Source: Bradyrhizobium hipponense (GTDB lineage: Bacteria; Pseudomonadota; Alphaproteobacteria; Rhizobiales; Xanthobacteraceae). Taken from it: a DNA stretch of 64,000 bases. The stretch's first letter is position 1. Each line of letters opens with the position of its first letter. The position numbers and the translations under genes were made by a program. Positions 60,667 through 64,000 of this stretch are shown here, piece after piece. The notes beneath the pieces are model-generated. The model ran no database searches and was not told where the DNA came from. It was given only the letters and a program-made list of their open reading frames with translations. The DNA lies in contig NZ_VSTH01000053.1 in NCBI RefSeq assembly GCF_008123965.1, forward strand, positions 1 through 64,000, given 5' to 3'.

Positions 60667-61806
60667 ATGCCGTGGAAGAATCAGGGCGGTGGCCCATGGG
60701 GCTCGGGTCCGAAAGGACCATGGGGCTCAGGCCCGCAACCGGTCGGACCGAGGCCGCCGGATCTGGAAGACCTTCTGCGGCGCGGCCAGGACCGCCTCCA
60801 GCAGATCATGCCGGGTGGCTATTTCTCCGGCGTCGGCATCACGCTGATCCTGCTCATCATCGTCGCGCTGTGGCTGTTGTCGGGCTTCTTCCGCGTGCAG
60901 TCTGAAGAACAAGGCGTCGTGTTGCGCTTCGGCAAGCACGTGCGGACCGTGGATCCGGGCCTGAACTATCACCTGCCCTATCCGATCGAAACGGTGCTGC
61001 TGCCGAAGGCGTTGCGCGTCTCCACCATTTCCATCGGCATGACGCTGATCGAGGATCCGGCCCGGCGCGGCCGCTCCATCCGCGACGTGCCGGAAGAAAG
61101 CCTGATGCTGACCGGCGACGAGAACATCGTCGACGTCGACTTCACCGTACTCTGGCGCATCAAGCCGAACGGCGTCGGCAATTTCCTGTTCAACATCCAG
61201 AACCCCGAAGGCACCGTGAAGGCGGTCGCCGAGAGCGCGATGCGCGAGGTGATCGGCCGCTCCAACATCCAGCCGATCCTGACGGGAGCGCGGACGCAGA
61301 CCGAAACCACCGTGCAGGACTTGATGCAGAAGACGCTCGACAATTACGGCGCCGGCATCCAGATCGCCCAGGTGCAGATGCAAAAGGTCGACCCGCCGGC
61401 ACAGGTAATCGACGCGTTCCGTGATGTGCAGGCGGCGCGCGCCAATCTCGAGCAGTTGCAGAATGAGGCGCAGACCTATGCCAACAAGGTCGTGCCCGAA
61501 GCGCGCGGCCGCGCGGCGCAGATTATGCAGGCGGCCGAAGGCTACAAGGAGCAGGCGGTTGCCGAAGCCAAGGGCCAAAGCTCGCGCTTCCTGAAGGTGT
61601 ACGAAGAATACAAGAAGGCGCCCGACGTGACGCGTGAACGAATTTATCTGGAGACGATGGAGCGCGTGCTCGGGGGCTCGGAAAAGCTGATCTATGATGG
61701 AGGTTCCTCCTCCGGTCAGGGCGTCGTGCCCTATCTACCGCTCAACGAATTGACGACCAAGCGACCCGCCACGACCGGCCAGCAGTCGAGCGGAGGCAGC
61801 CGATGA
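60667..61806 (+). CDS. hflK: HflK, FtsH-protease modulator
   Basis: A 379-residue SPFH-domain membrane protein. A Gly/Pro-rich cytoplasmic N-terminus (NQGGGPWGSGPKGPWGSGP) precedes one TM helix (GITLILLIIVALWLLSGFF) and a periplasmic SPFH domain (VQSEEQGVVLRFGKHVRTVD) with a long helical part (EARGRAAQIMQAAEGYKEQA). With HflC it forms a cage around FtsH. The ATG at 60667 follows GAGGAG; its stop overlaps the hflC start (ATGA). Confidence 0.96.
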   Translation: MPWKNQGGGPWGSGPKGPWGSGPQPVGPRPPDLEDLLRRGQDRLQQIMPGGYFSGVGITLILLIIVALWLLSGFFRVQSEEQGVVLRFGKHVRTVDPGLNYHLPYPIETVLLPKALRVSTISIGMTLIEDPARRGRSIRDVPEESLMLTGDENIVDVDFTVLWRIKPNGVGNFLFNIQNPEGTVKAVAESAMREVIGRSNIQPILTGARTQTETTVQDLMQKTLDNYGAGIQIAQVQMQKVDPPAQVIDAFRDVQAARANLEQLQNEAQTYANKVVPEARGRAAQIMQAAEGYKEQAVAEAKGQSSRFLKVYEEYKKAPDVTRERIYLETMERVLGGSEKLIYDGGSSSGQGVVPYLPLNELTTKRPATTGQQSSGGSR

Positions 61807-62699
61807 GGTCCCCCGTTACAGGTATCGTCGGACTTCTCGGACTTCTCCTGGTCCTGATTGTCGCCTACATGTCGCTGTTCACGGTGCAACAGACCGAGCA
61901 GACCATCGTGCTGCAGTTCGGTAAGCCGGTGGACGTCGTCACAGACCCCGGGCTGCACTTCAAGGCGCCGTGGAACTCCGTGATCAACATCGACAAGCGG
62001 ATCCTCGACCTCGAGAATCCGTCCCAGGAGGTCATCGCCTCCGACCAGAAGCGCCTCGTGGTCGACGCCTTCGCGCGTTATCGGATCAAGGACGCGTTGC
62101 GTTTCTATCAGAGTGTCGGCTCGATCCAGGCCGCCAACCTCCAGCTGACGTCGCTGCTGAATGCGGCGCTGCGCCGCGTTCTCGGCGAGGTCAACTTCAT
62201 CACGGTCGTGCGTGACGAGCGTGAGAAACTGATGGGGCGCATCCGCGAGCAGCTCGACCACGAGGCCGACGGCTACGGCATCGAGGTGGTCGACGTCCGC
62301 ATCCGCCGCGCCGACCTGCCGGAGCAGAACAGCCAGGCGGTCTATCAGCGCATGCAGACCGAACGTCAGCGTGAAGCGGCCGAGTTCCGCGCGCAGGGCG
62401 GTCAGAAGGCGCAGGAGATCCGCTCCAAGGCCGATCGTGAGGCGACGGTGATCATCGCCGAAGCCAACTCGACCGCCGAGCAGACGCGCGGCGTCGGTGA
62501 CGCCGAGCGCAACCGCTTATTCGCGGAGTCCTACGGCAAGGACGCAGACTTCTTCGCCTTCTACCGGTCAATGACGGCGTATGAGAACGGCCTGCGCTCG
62601 AATGACACCCGCTTCCTGCTCCGCCCCGACTCGGATTTCTTCCGGTATTTCAGTAACCCGAGCGGCAAAACGGCGACCCAGACACCGGCGAAGCCGTAA
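61803..62699 (+). CDS. hflC: HflC, FtsH-protease modulator
   Basis: A 298-residue partner of HflK. One N-terminal TM helix (GIVGLLGLLLVLIVAYMSLF) is followed by the SPFH domain (VQQTEQTIVLQFGKPVDVVT, DPGLHFKAPWNSVINIDKR) and a coiled region (RMQTERQREAAEFRAQGGQK). It shares four bases with hflK, so the two are made in equal amounts. A hairpin follows its stop. Confidence 0.96.
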   Translation: MRSPVTGIVGLLGLLLVLIVAYMSLFTVQQTEQTIVLQFGKPVDVVTDPGLHFKAPWNSVINIDKRILDLENPSQEVIASDQKRLVVDAFARYRIKDALRFYQSVGSIQAANLQLTSLLNAALRRVLGEVNFITVVRDEREKLMGRIREQLDHEADGYGIEVVDVRIRRADLPEQNSQAVYQRMQTERQREAAEFRAQGGQKAQEIRSKADREATVIIAEANSTAEQTRGVGDAERNRLFAESYGKDADFFAFYRSMTAYENGLRSNDTRFLLRPDSDFFRYFSNPSGKTATQTPAKP

Positions 62700-62707
62700 G
62701 CGAGACG

Positions 62708-62731
62708 AAGGGCGGAACTTTTGCCGCCCTT
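62708..62731 (+). terminator. Hairpin after hflC
   Basis: AAGGGCGG-AACTTTTG-CCGCCCTT is a perfect 8-bp stem 9 bases after the hflC stop. With no T run behind it, it may only reduce read-through into the DUF2065 gene 40 bases downstream. Confidence 0.55.
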
Positions 62732-62770
62732 GGTCCAGATAAGAACAACACAACGGGAGGTTCCAATCCG

Positions 62771-62977
62771 ATGAGGTCCATTGCGTTCACCGACTTCCTC
62801 ATCGGTTTGGGCATCCTGTTCGTGCTGGAAGGCTTGATGTTCGCGGCAAGTCCGGCCTGGATGCGCCGGGCCATGAAGAGCGCGCTCGCCACGCCCGACC
62901 ACATCCTGCGGGCGGTGGGGATCGCGTCGGCGGTCGCCGGCCTGATCCTGATCTGGGTCATGCGGCGGCCCATTTAG
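62771..62977 (+). CDS. DUF2065 small membrane protein
   Basis: A 68-residue protein with two TM helices (FLIGLGILFVLEGLMFAASP and AVGIASAVAGLILIWVMRR) and RRAMKSALATPDHILR between them, the YjeT/DUF2065 pattern. GGGAGG precedes the ATG by 10 bases. This family is regularly found between hflC and degP in alphaproteobacteria, as here; function unknown. Confidence 0.92.
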   Translation: MRSIAFTDFLIGLGILFVLEGLMFAASPAWMRRAMKSALATPDHILRAVGIASAVAGLILIWVMRRPI

Positions 62978-63123
62978 CGGCCGTGCCAACGCCAAAGTGA
63001 AGGCGAGGAGCAGTTTTTCGCCGTATTATCCGCATCTTGAGGTCCGTTGACCTCCGTGCTTGCGCCCTCGACCCGTTCGAGCGCAGTCTGATGCCGAATC
63101 CCTTATTCTCTCTGGAGATCACA

Positions 63124-64000
63124 ATGAACGCTGCCACCATTGCCCCGGCCCGCTTGCGCCATTGCGTGCGCCTTGGGCTGGCTGCGCTCGCCATCGGCTC
63201 TCTCTTCGGCTCGCCCGCTCATGCGCGCGGACCGGATGGCATCGCCGACGTCGCCGAGAAAGTGATCGACGCGGTCGTCAACATCTCGACCTCGCAGACC
63301 GTCGAAGCCAAGGGCGGCGGCGGCAGCAACGCCATGCCGCAGCTGCCGCCCGGCTCGCCGTTCGAGGAATTCTTCGACGACTTCTTCAAGAACCGCCGTG
63401 GTCCCGGCGGCGGCAGCAAGGGCGGCGAGCGCGGCGACAGCGGCCCGCAGCCCCGTAAGACCAATTCGCTCGGCTCCGGCTTCATCATCGACACCTCCGG
63501 CGTCGTCGTCACCAACAATCACGTCATCGCCGATGCCGACGAGATCAACGTCATTCTCAACGATGGCACCAAGATCAAGGCCGAGCTCGTCGGCGTCGAC
63601 AAGAAGACCGATCTGGCCGTGTTGAAGTTCAAGCCGATCAAGCCGCTGGTGTCGGTGAAGTTCGGCGACTCCGACAAGCTGCGCCTCGGCGACTGGGTGG
63701 TCGCGATCGGCAACCCCTTCAGCCTCGGCGGCACGGTCACGGCCGGCATCGTCTCGGCCAAGAACCGCGATATCTCCTCAGGTCCCTATGACAGCTATAT
63801 CCAGACCGACGCCTCTATCAACCGCGGCAATTCCGGCGGTCCGCTGTTCAACCTCGATGGCGACGTGATCGGCGTCAACACGCTGATCATCTCCCCCTCC
63901 GGCGGCTCGATCGGCATCGGCTTCGCCGTGCCGTCGAAGACCGTTGCGGGGGTCGTCGACCAGCTCCGTCAGTTCGGCGAGCTCCGCCGCGGCTGGCTCG
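63124..64000 (+). CDS. Do-family (DegP/HtrA-like) serine protease, 3' end beyond window
   Basis: The first 292 residues of a periplasmic protease-chaperone. A signal peptide (RLGLAALAIGSLFGSPAHA, cleavage near residue 35) precedes the trypsin-like domain. The catalytic triad is visible: His in VVTNNHVIADADE, Asp in VDKKTDLAVLKF, Ser in INRGNSGGPLFNL. A Gly/Ser/Arg-rich loop (RRGPGGGSKGGERGD) sits in the LA-loop region. The PDZ domains lie beyond the window. It degrades or refolds damaged envelope proteins. A small dyad, GAGGTC-CGTT-GACCTC (63039-63054), lies 70 bases upstream. Confidence 0.95.
   Translation, partial: MNAATIAPARLRHCVRLGLAALAIGSLFGSPAHARGPDGIADVAEKVIDAVVNISTSQTVEAKGGGGSNAMPQLPPGSPFEEFFDDFFKNRRGPGGGSKGGERGDSGPQPRKTNSLGSGFIIDTSGVVVTNNHVIADADEINVILNDGTKIKAELVGVDKKTDLAVLKFKPIKPLVSVKFGDSDKLRLGDWVVAIGNPFSLGGTVTAGIVSAKNRDISSGPYDSYIQTDASINRGNSGGPLFNLDGDVIGVNTLIISPSGGSIGIGFAVPSKTVAGVVDQLRQFGELRRGWL

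Overview
The window is high-GC DNA from an alphaproteobacterium of the Rhizobiales, most likely a Bradyrhizobium or close relative. The evidence is a circularly permuted two-piece tmRNA with the tag ANDNFAPVAQAA, the hflK-hflC-DUF2065-degP order beside thyA and folA, a fumC/DUF4169/RHH/sspB neighbourhood, DUF1236, DUF2336 and DUF1328 proteins, feoAB behind an Irr-type box, and several families of intergenic palindromic repeats. No rRNA, tRNA, CRISPR array or intact insertion sequence was seen.

Layout. 1-875: decayed phage terminase remnant and empty DNA. 876-7343: an accessory block with a sigma-54 activator, a sigma-54 promoter, two tandem threonine-rich secreted peptides, a MacA-like adaptor, a MacB-type ATPase and permease, and a broken second permease. 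7739-13183 (minus): PQQ-type sugar dehydrogenase, small protein, isoprenylcysteine-methyltransferase-like protein, HpnA-like epimerase, Mpo1/DUF962, OmpA-like and Cys-rich periplasmic proteins. 13274-22197: uvrD with a repeat inserted in frame, DUF1328, thioesterase, FAD oxidase, Spy-like protein, SulP transporter. 22485-31396: caspase-like protein, LysR/DoxX pair, TRAP operon with a 2-hydroxyacid dehydrogenase, ABC solute-binding protein. 31670-43469: CHASE-GGDEF-EAL protein, MFS transporter, TetR/P450 pair with a perfect operator, AsmA, DUF2336. 43586-48434: mixed small genes, LysR, DUF3750, a glycosyltransferase remnant and secreted proteins. 48535-56051 (mostly minus): GNAT, feoB-feoA, RHH/DUF4169, fumC, sspB, ssrA, and on the plus strand a chromate transporter pair whose second half is frameshifted. 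56147-64000: tctB-tctA, thyA, GNAT, folA, hflK, hflC, DUF2065 and the start of degP.

The best candidate for an undescribed system is 876-6539. A sigma-54 enhancer-binding protein has a receiver-like domain without a visible phospho-acceptor and an altered sigma-54 contact loop (GAFTDA). It lies just upstream of a textbook -24/-12 promoter. That promoter fronts two paralogous Sec-exported peptides (two Cys, Thr runs, shared GGGTPGGH C-terminus), then a hairpin, then a MacAB-like tripartite exporter of the type that takes substrates from the periplasm. I infer a sigma-54-controlled peptide secretion locus; the peptide function is unknown.

A second theme is small-scale genome change. There are short tandem duplications (12-19 bp) at translation starts and stops, palindromic repeats in intergenic DNA and once inside a conserved helicase gene, and several partial or frameshifted genes.
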